Positions 50,270 through 59,162 of a stretch of DNA of 64,000 bases are shown here, one piece after another. The translations under genes and the position numbers were made by a program. The DNA is taken from assembly GCA_947253885.1 (NCBI GenBank), contig CAMYAO010000003.1, positions 1 through 64,000 on the forward strand, written 5' to 3'. Positions within the stretch are counted from its first letter, which is position 1, and the number at the start of each line of letters is the position of its first letter. A model generated the notes under the pieces. The model made no database searches. It was not told the origin of the DNA and saw only the letters and a program-made list of their open reading frames with translations. This stretch comes from an uncultured Clostridium sp. Lineage in GTDB: Bacteria > Bacillota > Clostridia > Lachnospirales > Lachnospiraceae.

Positions 50270-53200
50270 CGTATTCTTCCTGCCTTTGTGCAATATCGAA
50301 GACGTTGTTGGTTTCCTCAGTGGCTCTGTCTTCGGTATACATATGAAGCAATAATTTTTTATAAATAGCAAGTCTTATACGCTGCTGTTTTTGAAAATTT
50401 CTCTTCCAATCCGGCTGTATTGAAACACGGATCGCCCCGTCCACATCAATCGTCAATTTGACATTTCCTTCAAAATAATCGTAGAGAGCGCGCCTTGCCG
50501 CACTGCCCTTAATCTCATCTGGATAACTGCCGTTCGTTTCTGGGTGAAGGATCGCTTCAGCCAGTTCCACAACCTGACGCAGATATTCCTCGTAGCTCAT
50601 CGCTTCAACCTTACGCTGCATGATGATTTTCTTGAGCATCTCGGACAGCTTTCCATAATACACGTTATTTGAACTCATCTTTTTTACGATCTCATGCTGC
50701 AAGTTGTTGTCAATTATCTCTGCCTTCGCCTCATCGTTGCCCGGCAGATCTTTTACCAGATCAACAGGCGTGGTGGTCTTGCCCTGGAGGAGCAGTTCAA
50801 CGATAGACATATTGCCAAGTTCGCTGACAACCCTTGTATCCTCGGCGCGGATGTATGTATCGAGAATATAGCGCATATCCACCTCGTAGGGCTTAAGATC
50901 GATATAGTCGCAGCTTGCCAGCTTTATCATTTCCTTTATTTTGTTGTATCCGGAAATCTCGCCGCGCAGATGATTTAAATCATCCTCGGAATAACCGTAA
51001 TCCGATACCAGACGGTCACAGCAGTTCGCAAAGGAACGAGAGAGAGACGCCGTAAGAACATAGAGAGTATCCCTCCGTGCTGTCTTTTCTTCGTCCTCGC
51101 TGTCTTCACCGCAGAAATATTCGATAAAATCGGTGTCAGCTTGCGGAGCGGGTACATTTTCAACCAGAGCCTCAAGCGAGGTGAGCGTTCCTTCCAGTTC
51201 TGATTTCGCCTCGTCATAGCGGTTCTTGATTAGACCCTCGACATCTTCCTTGTCGTAGCCGTCAAACGCCTCAGAGGTATAGTCTGCAACGGCAAGCTGA
51301 ACATTGCGGAACAAGTCCATGTAATCCACGATGTATCCGTAATCTTTATCCTCGCCATCAGGTCTGTTAACGCGGCAGATAGCCTGGAACAGATCATGGT
51401 CGCGCATGGATTTGTCGATATACAGATATGTCGCGCTCGGAGCGTCAAAGCCAGTCAGCAGTTTGTCCACCACAATCAGCAATTTCATCTGCGCCGGCTC
51501 ATCCTTGAATTGCTCTTTGACACGCTTCTCAAACTCGGCGATTTTTTCATCTCCGAGCATCCGCTCGTATATTTTCTTTTTGTATTCTTCTTCGCTTTCC
51601 TGCGACAGATCTGAGGTGGCTGTTCTGACACTCTGCGTAGTCGGCTCGTAGGAAGTCACTATGGCGCATTTGGCAAAACCCATGCTCATGAATATTTCCC
51701 AATACTTGCAGGCTTCATAGATGCTACCCGCCACGAGCATAGCCGTACCGCGGTCATCTCTAAGCCTCGGCTTTAGGCTCATATCAAACACGATATCGGA
51801 CGCGATTTTCTCCAGTCTCTGCTTTGAACTGTACAGTTTATTTATGGATGTCCAGCTTTGTTTCAACTGAAGTTTTGCACGCTCGGTCAAGCCCTGCGTT
51901 TTCTGCTCAAACCACAAATCGACTTTATCCTGGCTTGATAAATCCTGGTCGACATCCCTCGCTTCATAGCGCAGGTCAAGAACCACTCCGTCAGCGACGC
52001 CTTCGTCAAATTTATAGGTATGGATGTATGTGCCGAAGGTTTCAATGCTTGATTTCTTGTCGGTTTTAAGCAACGGAGTCCCGGTAAAGCCAATCAGGAT
52101 AGCCTCCGGCATCAACGCCTTCACCGCCTCATGAAGTTTGCCGGAATTGGTACGGTGGCATTCGTCAATAAAAGCGATGATGTTGCCTTTCGCCTTGAAG
52201 TCCTTCGGCAGGTCTTTCAGCAGTTCCTTGCGATACTGGTCGATATCCGACTGACTTCCGGCATTATGACCGTACTTGTGAATGAGAGAGCAGACGATGG
52301 AATCCTCGTTTTTATCCAAAATGGAACGCAGATCGGCACAGCTTTTCGCCCTGCGCACCTTCTCTTCCACATCGATGAAGAGGCTCTCAATCTGATCGTC
52401 CAGTTCGTCACGGTCGGTGATGATAACCACGCGGCTGTCGTTAATATTCTCTATGATCCACTTGGTGAGCCATACCATGATGAGCGACTTGCCGGAACCC
52501 TGTGTGTTCCAGATAATACCGCCCTCGCCGTCCTGAATACGCTTGCGGGCAGCGATATTCGCAAAATACTGGTTATGGCGCGTGACCTTTTTAATGCCCG
52601 CATCATATATCACAAAGTCGTGTACAAGAGAAAGAAACCGCTCCTTCTGGCAGAGAGATACCACGCCGTCACGCAGGCGGTTGACTTCCTTGACCTGCAA
52701 CAGCTTTATTTCAGCCGAAAGGTCATCGGTTGCTTTCTTGTCCTCTTTCCATTTGAGATAGTATTTCTCCGAAGTTCCAACCGTGCCGTATAACAACCCT
52801 TCTGCTTCATTGCCGGCGAAGAGGAACTGCGCCGTGCTTAAGAAGTTCAGGATGTTTTCACGCTTCTGATTCTGCAAAAGCTGACGGATACCCTTACCCG
52901 CACTGACATAGGAACTCTTCAGTTCAAACACGCCGAGAGCGATTCCGTTGATATAAAGCACTACATCGGGACGCTTTCTTGTTACCTTGTCGAAGCGTAG
53001 GACGGATACCTCCTCCGCCACGAAAAAGTCGTTCTTGCCGATGTCATCCCAATCGATGTAATGGACGGTCTGGCGATGTCCGTTCGTGTCCTTCGCTCCC
53101 TGTCTCCCGTAACGTAGCAGGGAGTACACGCTGCGGTTGATCTGATAGAGCGTATCGGACTGGTTATTGACCTTTCCCACCAGCTCACTGATTGCGGTCT

Positions 53201-53372
53201 TAATCTGGTCATCGGTATATCCACGCTTCTTTAGATTCGCATTCAGCAGTTCTTCTTTGACAGGTACATTATCGATATCCTCCAGGTTGCCAAGATAAGT
53301 GTAGCCCAAATCGTCAACGAGCCAATGCAGGACTCTGTTCTGTAATTTCTTTTCAGCATCTACTGTTGCCAT
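50262..53372 (-). CDS. hsdR: Type I restriction subunit R
   Basis: This 1036-residue motor and nuclease subunit has an N-terminal PD-(D/E)XK nuclease (RPDVVLY near 134, FELKS at 149-153), Walker A GSGKS at 292-296, the DEAD-like IAFIDECHRT and later helicase motifs (TGFDAPSATYLY, ICRVNRPDGEDKDYG). With HsdM and HsdS it translocates and cuts unmodified DNA. Length is usual for the family and no lesion is seen. It lies 10 bases after hsdS. Confidence 0.95.
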   Translation of the reverse strand: MATVDAEKKLQNRVLHWLVDDLGYTYLGNLEDIDNVPVKEELLNANLKKRGYTDDQIKTAISELVGKVNNQSDTLYQINRSVYSLLRYGRQGAKDTNGHRQTVHYIDWDDIGKNDFFVAEEVSVLRFDKVTRKRPDVVLYINGIALGVFELKSSYVSAGKGIRQLLQNQKRENILNFLSTAQFLFAGNEAEGLLYGTVGTSEKYYLKWKEDKKATDDLSAEIKLLQVKEVNRLRDGVVSLCQKERFLSLVHDFVIYDAGIKKVTRHNQYFANIAARKRIQDGEGGIIWNTQGSGKSLIMVWLTKWIIENINDSRVVIITDRDELDDQIESLFIDVEEKVRRAKSCADLRSILDKNEDSIVCSLIHKYGHNAGSQSDIDQYRKELLKDLPKDFKAKGNIIAFIDECHRTNSGKLHEAVKALMPEAILIGFTGTPLLKTDKKSSIETFGTYIHTYKFDEGVADGVVLDLRYEARDVDQDLSSQDKVDLWFEQKTQGLTERAKLQLKQSWTSINKLYSSKQRLEKIASDIVFDMSLKPRLRDDRGTAMLVAGSIYEACKYWEIFMSMGFAKCAIVTSYEPTTQSVRTATSDLSQESEEEYKKKIYERMLGDEKIAEFEKRVKEQFKDEPAQMKLLIVVDKLLTGFDAPSATYLYIDKSMRDHDLFQAICRVNRPDGEDKDYGYIVDYMDLFRNVQLAVADYTSEAFDGYDKEDVEGLIKNRYDEAKSELEGTLTSLEALVENVPAPQADTDFIEYFCGEDSEDEEKTARRDTLYVLTASLSRSFANCCDRLVSDYGYSEDDLNHLRGEISGYNKIKEMIKLASCDYIDLKPYEVDMRYILDTYIRAEDTRVVSELGNMSIVELLLQGKTTTPVDLVKDLPGNDEAKAEIIDNNLQHEIVKKMSSNNVYYGKLSEMLKKIIMQRKVEAMSYEEYLRQVVELAEAILHPETNGSYPDEIKGSAARRALYDYFEGNVKLTIDVDGAIRVSIQPDWKRNFQKQQRIRLAIYKKLLLHMYTEDRATEETNNVFDIAQRQEEYDA

Positions 53373-53382
53373 GCTACACCTC

Positions 53383-54519
53383 CTAAACTTTCAGGCGGAC
53401 ACGACCCGTCAGCAGGTCATCCATTGCGCCTTCTCTGATTTGAATCATCTTATCCCGTTCAATTTCCAATGCTTCGATTTCTTCGTCCATTGAACGAAGA
53501 ATATTAGCTATTGCTGCCTGTTCGTCTGCATCTTTCGGGTACTTAACTTTGCATTTTCCAATCTCACCCTTGTTAATTTTCTTAGGTGTTGCATGGTGCA
53601 AAGATCTATCATCTAATTCCCTTTGAAAGCCAGACGACACGATATAATAATTCAAGAAATAGCTGTTAATGGTGATATTCTTGAATAATGCAAGGCTAAC
53701 GTAGTAAGCCAAAGGCTCATCCCTATCGACAACGCATGGCGTACCAATATCGCCAATCCTGGTCATAAGAATATCACCTTTTTCTGGATATGCCTTAAAA
53801 TCAGACTCGTATGCAGCTTGTGAGATATACTTGTTTGAACTGTATAAATCCATAATATTCTCCACGCTGACAAAACGAATGCCTTGCAAGGTGTATTTAG
53901 GTGTTTGATGCGTTCCGTCATATACTTTACAAATTTCAGATAACGGAACTTCTTCCCACTCTGTTGAATGGTCGTTAAGTCTTGTTCGCTGACACATCAA
54001 ATCCTCTAATGCACCTTCTCGTATCCCTCGCTTTTTTTCAATCAATTCTGCAAGATCAGCAATATACGAATCAAAAGCGGTTAATGCTCGAACAATATAC
54101 TGTTGTTCCGGAAGCTGTGGATGCGTAAACTCCATGTCTGCAATCATCGCACGCCTGACAGAATCAACAGAGGATTTTGCCGTGTATTTTTCTACTTCTT
54201 TTATGAAGTTTTTCGAGAAAAAATAGTAGAAATATTTTCCATCAACATCTCTGAAATTATTCATCACATAAACTCGCTGATGTGCAGCAAATTTACCATT
54301 GTAGTAATGAAAAACTTTTCCTGTACCAACACCATCTCCTGCAGTTAATACTGCCTCGCAATCATAGTCAGCTACATCAATACGTTCAACTATCGGAGAA
54401 CGCACAAAGAATGGATATCTTCCAGTTACTTTATTATCCTGTGTATCCCTACACCCATTCGAGATATCTACAACATTTGAAACTTTATCTTCTTTCCAAT
54501 CACTCGGATAAGTTACCAT
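53383..54519 (-). CDS. hsdS: Type I restriction specificity subunit S
   Basis: This 378-residue protein has two target recognition domains (about 1-135 and 190-340), each followed by a conserved helix. The two helices end with related strings (REGALEDLMCQRTRL and REGAMDDLLTGRVRL). This is the expected two-fold pseudo-symmetric layout of HsdS. It sets the DNA sequence recognised by the complex. The first domain begins close to the start with almost no leader. It overlaps hsdM by 7 bases. Confidence 0.93.
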   Translation of the reverse strand: MVTYPSDWKEDKVSNVVDISNGCRDTQDNKVTGRYPFFVRSPIVERIDVADYDCEAVLTAGDGVGTGKVFHYYNGKFAAHQRVYVMNNFRDVDGKYFYYFFSKNFIKEVEKYTAKSSVDSVRRAMIADMEFTHPQLPEQQYIVRALTAFDSYIADLAELIEKKRGIREGALEDLMCQRTRLNDHSTEWEEVPLSEICKVYDGTHQTPKYTLQGIRFVSVENIMDLYSSNKYISQAAYESDFKAYPEKGDILMTRIGDIGTPCVVDRDEPLAYYVSLALFKNITINSYFLNYYIVSSGFQRELDDRSLHHATPKKINKGEIGKCKVKYPKDADEQAAIANILRSMDEEIEALEIERDKMIQIREGAMDDLLTGRVRLKV

Positions 54520-57203
54520 TTGTATCCCATCCTTTCCAGAGCCGCCACTACCGCCGCTCTTGATTTTGCGGTTCTGTCCTCAATTTCTCCAAGCGTATGC
54601 TCATACCGTTTAGCAATCAGAAGAACCTTGGAGGACAGGCTGTTCAGCACCTGTTCGATCTCGTCTCGGATATCTGCTTCCAACTTTGCCATCCACTTCA
54701 TGTCAAAGAGGAGATGCTTGATCTCATCCACGGTCAGTTCACCGTATTTCGCCTCGACCTCATCATCCAGGGCCTTGCGGGCTTCTTTCCAAGCCTTGTC
54801 CGCCTCGTCCTTTTCTGCGGATTTTGCGGCGTATGCTGTCAGCGCATCATACTCGTCCTTGTAAATCTCCGGCACAACTGCGGAATCGGCAGCAGCCTTA
54901 AGAGCCGCCTTCAGCTTTGCTTTTCCGAATGTACCGTTCTTGTTGCGGATATCAAACTCTGCAAGTTCTGGCATCTCGCGGATGAGCGTCTCCATTTCAT
55001 CGGTCTTGCTCTCGTCAAAGAGAGCGACAAGCCGTGTCATGGCATCCATGACAGCGGACGTCTTTTTGGCGTCCAGTTCTTTGAGCCGCTTGTTGAGATT
55101 TGCCTTCGGAATGCTGTCACCCTTATCGTTCAACACATCATTCAGCAAGCCCTCATCGCCGGACTCCTCTTCGCGCATCTCGTCAAGTTCAGCCTCAAGA
55201 GCTGCGGACTGTTCCATCAGTTCATTAATAACGGCAAGCTCGTCCGCGAAATAAACCGCTTCGATAATCTCTCTCGGAATAAGTGCACCCTCGAAGGACT
55301 TCACCTTGGATGTATCGTCCACGGAGATCGTCTCGCCGTTCTCGTCCTTCGCTTTCTTCTGCACATACTCGTATTCGATTTCCCGACCGACTTCGTAGCC
55401 GCTGGCTTTGATAGCGTAAACATCGTCCTGCAGCTTTGCGTTCCAATAATTCAGCAGGCAGTCGTAGACATCATAGTTGTCGAGAAGCCGTGTGGATTCA
55501 TAAGCATTGAGGAGCATGGCCGCAATCGTGCTGATCAGTTCCTTCGGATTGGTCTCGGACTCGATACCGAGCAGGACGTCTTTTACCGAATCACGCCACT
55601 GCGTGAATATGGCATCGGTCTCTTTCTGTTTTTCGGCAAGGATGCTGGCATCCTGTCCGATCACGCCCTCGATCTCCCCGGACGGGAGAGCGAGGTTATA
55701 TACATCGTGCGATTCATCCACGCAGGTGAAGATTTCCTGCTTCAGAGCCGGGGAGATATCCCACAATCTCTTCAGCGATTCGATGTCTGTTCCCGGAATG
55801 CCGCCTTTCAGATGAGCCGCGATGTTCTGCGGCAGCGTATCATCGATTTTCTGTATGTAGCGAGGTACATTCAGATTTCCTGCGTTCTGTTCCAGAATAT
55901 CTGTGTACTTTACAAAGCGGGCATAACCTTTGACGGTTTTTCCGCTGATAAAGGTCTGTACGATTTTCTCAATATCCTGTTCACGAAGTCTGTTCTTGTT
56001 GCCGTCTTTTTTGAATCCGCGGCTTGCGTCAATCAGGAAGATGCCCTCCCTGGTTTCCGCATCCTCTTTGTCGATTATGACGATGCAGGCGGGGATACCC
56101 GTTCCGTAAAACAGGTTTGCAGGGAGGCTTACGATGCCTTTGATGTATCTTTTCTCCAGCACTTTGATACGGATGGTTTCTTCCGTGTTGCCTCTGAACA
56201 GAACACCGTGCGGCATGATGATTCCCGCCTTGCCGTTGCTGTCGAGGGATTTCAGGACATGGAGAAACCATGCATAGTCTCCGTTCTTTTCGGGAGGAAT
56301 GCCGTAGCCGTCAAAACGCTTGTATTTATCCTCGGATGTCTTGATACCATCGCTCCAGGATTTATCGGAGAAAGGCGGATTCATGACGATGAAGTCAAAC
56401 TTCTTCAGTTTTCCGAAATCGTCCGTAAAGGCGGGATCGACCAGTGTGTTTCCACGTTTGATTTCGCCTGTGCCTTTCTGATGGAGGATGAGGTTCATCT
56501 TTGCCAAGCCCGCCGTGGCATGGTCTTTTTCCTGACCGAAGATGGTCACGATAGAATCGCCGTTCTCATCCACGGGAGCCTCGTCTGCAGCCCTGATGAG
56601 AAGGCTTCCGCTACCTGCGGCCGGATCGTACAGAGTCCACTTCTTGGTCGGCATCTGACGGATATTGCCGATACCGATAAGCCGCGCGATGATACGGGAC
56701 ACCTCGCTCGGCGTATAGAACTGCCCCTTGCTCTTTCCAGACTCCTGTGCAAATTTCATCATGAAATACTCGTAGGCATCACCGATGATGTCATCGCCGC
56801 TGGCGCGGTTGTTTTTGAAGTCAATTGCCGGATTCTGGAATACGGCAATCAAGCCGGACACCTTATCGACCAGTTCCTTGCCGGAGCCAAGTTCATCGGG
56901 ATTGTTGAAGCTGACATCGGGAAGGGAACCCTGAAGCCTGTTGTCCTCAAGGAACTTCTGGATAATCTTATCCACCCGTTCGCCGACATCGCTCTTTCCC
57001 TTGGCGGCAATCAAATCCTCAAAGGACGCACCCTTGCTGATGGTAAACTCAGCGAAAGGCTGACCCTTATATCTGTCGGACACATATTTGAAGAACAGCA
57101 GGACAAGCACATAATCCTTGTACCTTGCTGGTTCCACACCACCTCTTAATTTATTGCAAGCCTCCCAAAGGAGAGCGTATAATTCCGATTTTTTCACAGC
57201 CAT
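54513..57203 (-). CDS. hsdM: Type I restriction methyltransferase subunit M, long form
   Basis: This 896-residue N6-adenine methyltransferase has a helical N-terminal domain, QFYTP at 161-165, the AdoMet motif DPAAGSGS at 193-200 and the catalytic NPPF at 275-278. Usual HsdM proteins are about 500 residues. Here about 400 extra residues form a C-terminal extension with several long charged helices (for example ELAVINELMEQSAALEAELDEM) that continue to the end. The extension may bridge to HsdS or HsdR. The gene is intact and starts 41 bases after the HTH gene. Confidence 0.93.
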   Translation of the reverse strand: MAVKKSELYALLWEACNKLRGGVEPARYKDYVLVLLFFKYVSDRYKGQPFAEFTISKGASFEDLIAAKGKSDVGERVDKIIQKFLEDNRLQGSLPDVSFNNPDELGSGKELVDKVSGLIAVFQNPAIDFKNNRASGDDIIGDAYEYFMMKFAQESGKSKGQFYTPSEVSRIIARLIGIGNIRQMPTKKWTLYDPAAGSGSLLIRAADEAPVDENGDSIVTIFGQEKDHATAGLAKMNLILHQKGTGEIKRGNTLVDPAFTDDFGKLKKFDFIVMNPPFSDKSWSDGIKTSEDKYKRFDGYGIPPEKNGDYAWFLHVLKSLDSNGKAGIIMPHGVLFRGNTEETIRIKVLEKRYIKGIVSLPANLFYGTGIPACIVIIDKEDAETREGIFLIDASRGFKKDGNKNRLREQDIEKIVQTFISGKTVKGYARFVKYTDILEQNAGNLNVPRYIQKIDDTLPQNIAAHLKGGIPGTDIESLKRLWDISPALKQEIFTCVDESHDVYNLALPSGEIEGVIGQDASILAEKQKETDAIFTQWRDSVKDVLLGIESETNPKELISTIAAMLLNAYESTRLLDNYDVYDCLLNYWNAKLQDDVYAIKASGYEVGREIEYEYVQKKAKDENGETISVDDTSKVKSFEGALIPREIIEAVYFADELAVINELMEQSAALEAELDEMREEESGDEGLLNDVLNDKGDSIPKANLNKRLKELDAKKTSAVMDAMTRLVALFDESKTDEMETLIREMPELAEFDIRNKNGTFGKAKLKAALKAAADSAVVPEIYKDEYDALTAYAAKSAEKDEADKAWKEARKALDDEVEAKYGELTVDEIKHLLFDMKWMAKLEADIRDEIEQVLNSLSSKVLLIAKRYEHTLGEIEDRTAKSRAAVVAALERMGYKW

Positions 57204-57244
57204 AACCTCTAAATATCTCCATTCTTAATTTGAATAATCATTTA

Positions 57245-57442
57245 TCATTCGATTGCACTTTTCCCGCTGGCAATCCACTCCTCCAGTTCGGATAGTTTGA
57301 ACTTCCAAGCTTTGCCTATCTTCTTTCGCGGGATATCTTTGCCCTTGCGAATCCAATCACGAATAGTGGCAGGCTGAACACCGAGATACTCTGCCGCCTC
57401 TTTCGTCCCAATCCACTTTTCTCCCTTTATGATTTCGCTCAT
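57245..57442 (-). CDS. Small helix-turn-helix protein, first gene of defence cassette
   Basis: This 65-residue protein has an excisionase/MerR-like winged helix (WIGTKEAAEYLGVQPATIRDWIRKGKDI) ending with a short acidic helix. It heads the hsd operon behind a strong promoter. It could control restriction gene expression, or act as an excisionase for the island given that the right att core is 360 bases away. Sequence alone does not separate the two. Confidence 0.85.
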   Translation of the reverse strand: MSEIIKGEKWIGTKEAAEYLGVQPATIRDWIRKGKDIPRKKIGKAWKFKLSELEEWIASGKSAIE

Positions 57443-57490
57443 TTAGGTTCTCCTCACTTACGCAAATGTGTATGCAATATTCCAACGGAT

Positions 57491-57519
57491 ATTATATCAG
57501 ATAGCTTGTATTTTTTCAA
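57491..57519 (-). promoter_or_regulatory. Promoter of the defence cassette
   Basis: Minus-strand TTGAAA (57514-57519), 17 bases, TATAAT (57491-57496) with a TG extension. It lies about 50 bases upstream of the HTH gene start. Confidence 0.82.
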
Positions 57520-57564
57520 CGGTTTGAGTGTTTTTATGTCATTTTGCGTGGTGACTAAGATAAC

Positions 57565-57654
57565 GACAACAGTTCTATAGTCTCAATATCTCCAAAGCAA
57601 TCTATGACAACATTGCTGTAGTCTCAATACGACAAAAAGCAGTTCTGTAGTTAC
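57565..57654. repeat. Three imperfect direct repeats next to attR
   Basis: Units at 57565-57589, 57606-57630 and 57631-57654 share GACAAC/GACAAA, a TTCT/TGCTRTAG core and, in the first two, AGTCTCAATA. The first two match at 21 of 25 positions. Starts are 41 and 25 bases apart. The region 57520-57697 has no gene. They may be binding sites for a recombinase or directionality factor. A decayed CRISPR is less likely. Confidence 0.45.
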
Positions 57655-57697
57655 CACCCTCTATTCTCCAGTAGTCAGAAATGTTGTCAAACGGTCT

Positions 57698-57749
57698 AAA
57701 AAAGGAATTCCGAGCATTTGCCCAAACTGGGGCAGTTCTTCGGAATCCC
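57698..57749 (-). terminator. Terminator after the rlmD substitute end
   Basis: On the minus strand a 10-bp stem GGGATTCCGA / TCGGAATTCC encloses an inner GCCC/GGGC helix and is followed by six Ts. It ends transcription of rlmD and lies inside the island, so the element brings its own terminator. Confidence 0.82.
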
Positions 57750-57775
57750 TTGATTTCAAGCCCTTTCTATACAAT

Positions 57776-59155
57776 TTAGTCCTTCACTCTTGACATCAAA
57801 CAGACAGTCTCCACATGCACCGTCTGCCCAAACTGATCCACAGCTCTTACCCTCTCCAGTCTGTAATCCCGTTCACACAAAATCTTCAAATCTCTCGCCA
57901 GCGTGGCAGAATCACAGCTAACATACACAATCCGATCCGGCTCCATATCCAACATCGTCTTCAACAGCGTGGCATCACAACCCTTTCGCGGAGGATCCAC
58001 AACAATCACCTCCGCCGTCGCCTTACGTCCCGCCTGTGCTTCCCTCTCATAAAAAGCCGGTAATACCTCTTCCGCCTTTCCGACATAAAACTCTGCATTA
58101 GCTATATGATTAAACAACACATTGGCTTTTGCATTTTCAATCGCCTGAGGGATAATTTCCACTCCGTAAACCATCTTCGCCTTCTGTGCCAAAAACAAAC
58201 TGATGCTTCCGATTCCACAGTACAAATCCCATACGGTCTCCCTGCCGGTCAGATTTGCATATTCTAAAGCCAGATCATAAAGTTTTTTTGTCTGTATCGG
58301 ATTTACCTGAAAAAATGATTTTGCAGAAATCTGATACTGTATCTCTCCGATTCTGTCTGTAATATAAGGAGGTCCGTATATCTGCGTCATATCCTCTCCT
58401 AAAATCACATTAGACAGATTTCGATTGTGATTCAAACAAATAGAAGTCATTCCCTTAATCTTCAGCAGATGCGCCACTAGTCTTTGTATATCAGGAACCC
58501 GATCTCCGTTGATCACAAGACAGACCATGATTTCCCCGGTTGCAAAACCTTTTCGGATCAAAATATGACGAAGCAGCCCCTTGCCGGTCGTTTCATTGTA
58601 TGCCGTCAAATGAAGATTCTCCCAAAATTCCATTACGATATCGAGAATCTGTTTATTTTCCGGGATACCGAGTGCACAATCCCTGTTCGGAATAATGCGG
58701 TGAGTTCTTCCGGCATAAAAGCCGGTTATCAGATAGCCGTCTTTATCGGTTCCGACCGGAAACTGGGCCTTATTCCGATATCCGAAAGGATATTCCATTC
58801 CGATAATCGGTTCCATCGGAATGGTCTGAAAGCCTCCGATACGGCGCAAATTATTTTCCACCAATTGCTGCTTAAACTCCAATTGCTTATCATAAGAGAG
58901 AGCCTGAATCTGACAACCGCCACATGGACGAGCAATTGCACAGACAGGCTCTACTCTGTTTGGAGATGGAACAAGCACCTTAAGCAGACGTGCAAAGCCA
59001 AAGTGCTTCTTCATTTTTGTTACTTTGGCAAGGATGTGGTCTCCCACTACCGCATCCTTGACAAAAAACGGAATACCGTCTATTTTTCCAATTCCTTCAC
59101 CGCCGACCCCGATATCCGTAATAGTCAGCTCGATTTCTTTATTTTTTTCTAACAT
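57776..59155 (-). CDS. rlmD: 23S rRNA uracil-C5 methyltransferase RlmD, 3' end supplied by the island
   Basis: This is a 459-residue class I methyltransferase with a TRAM domain (about 1-60), the [4Fe-4S] cysteines CAIARPCGGC plus NRDCALG, the AdoMet segment VWDLYCGIGSISLFLAQ and the catalytic-cysteine motif VYVSCDSATLARDL. It methylates a uracil in 23S rRNA. The start is set at 59155, just after the stop of the YhaM-like gene. The last residues, VCLMSRVKD, come from beyond the att core, i.e. from the island. The original extra C-terminal domain now lies at 290-607. The catalytic core is complete. Confidence 0.92.
   Translation of the reverse strand: MLEKNKEIELTITDIGVGGEGIGKIDGIPFFVKDAVVGDHILAKVTKMKKHFGFARLLKVLVPSPNRVEPVCAIARPCGGCQIQALSYDKQLEFKQQLVENNLRRIGGFQTIPMEPIIGMEYPFGYRNKAQFPVGTDKDGYLITGFYAGRTHRIIPNRDCALGIPENKQILDIVMEFWENLHLTAYNETTGKGLLRHILIRKGFATGEIMVCLVINGDRVPDIQRLVAHLLKIKGMTSICLNHNRNLSNVILGEDMTQIYGPPYITDRIGEIQYQISAKSFFQVNPIQTKKLYDLALEYANLTGRETVWDLYCGIGSISLFLAQKAKMVYGVEIIPQAIENAKANVLFNHIANAEFYVGKAEEVLPAFYEREAQAGRKATAEVIVVDPPRKGCDATLLKTMLDMEPDRIVYVSCDSATLARDLKILCERDYRLERVRAVDQFGQTVHVETVCLMSRVKD
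57807..57817. repeat. attR-like core GTCTCCACATG
   Basis: Identical to 591-601 and located in the HVET codons of rlmD. Chromosomal rlmD lies to the right, island DNA to the left. In a rejoined attP the arms TCTTGA (57788-57793) and TCAAGA (604-609) would be inverted around the core. Confidence 0.75.
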
Positions 59156-59162
59156 GATCACC

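Larger units (their letters stand above)
591..57817. mobile_element. Island/prophage integrated in rlmD, with arsenic and defence cargo
   Basis: The span lies between the two halves of rlmD and the two copies of an 11-bp core. It carries three serine recombinases, a full siphovirus structural and lysis set, phage replication genes, an ars operon and a type I restriction system. The right end supplies a substitute 3' end for rlmD plus a terminator. The part between 601 and about 6600 contains truncated genes and may be a second, older element in the same site rather than part of the phage. The phage proper is then about 6.6-57.8 kb. Positions 608-728 hold no recognisable gene. Confidence 0.8.

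Noticed and set aside
50361..50376. ATAGCAAGTCTTAT as a fourth copy of the promoter-like element
   Set aside because: Only the first block matches, it lies inside hsdR codons, and the TTTAGAG and GATATATG blocks are absent.
54597..57149. An 850-codon open frame on the plus strand
   Set aside because: It lies entirely antisense to hsdM, whose motifs are unmistakable. The plus-strand product has no recognisable domain and reflects codon bias of the opposite strand.
57565..57654. Short CRISPR array
   Set aside because: The spacing is irregular (41 and 25 bases), two units abut without a spacer, the units are imperfect, and no cas gene is in the window.
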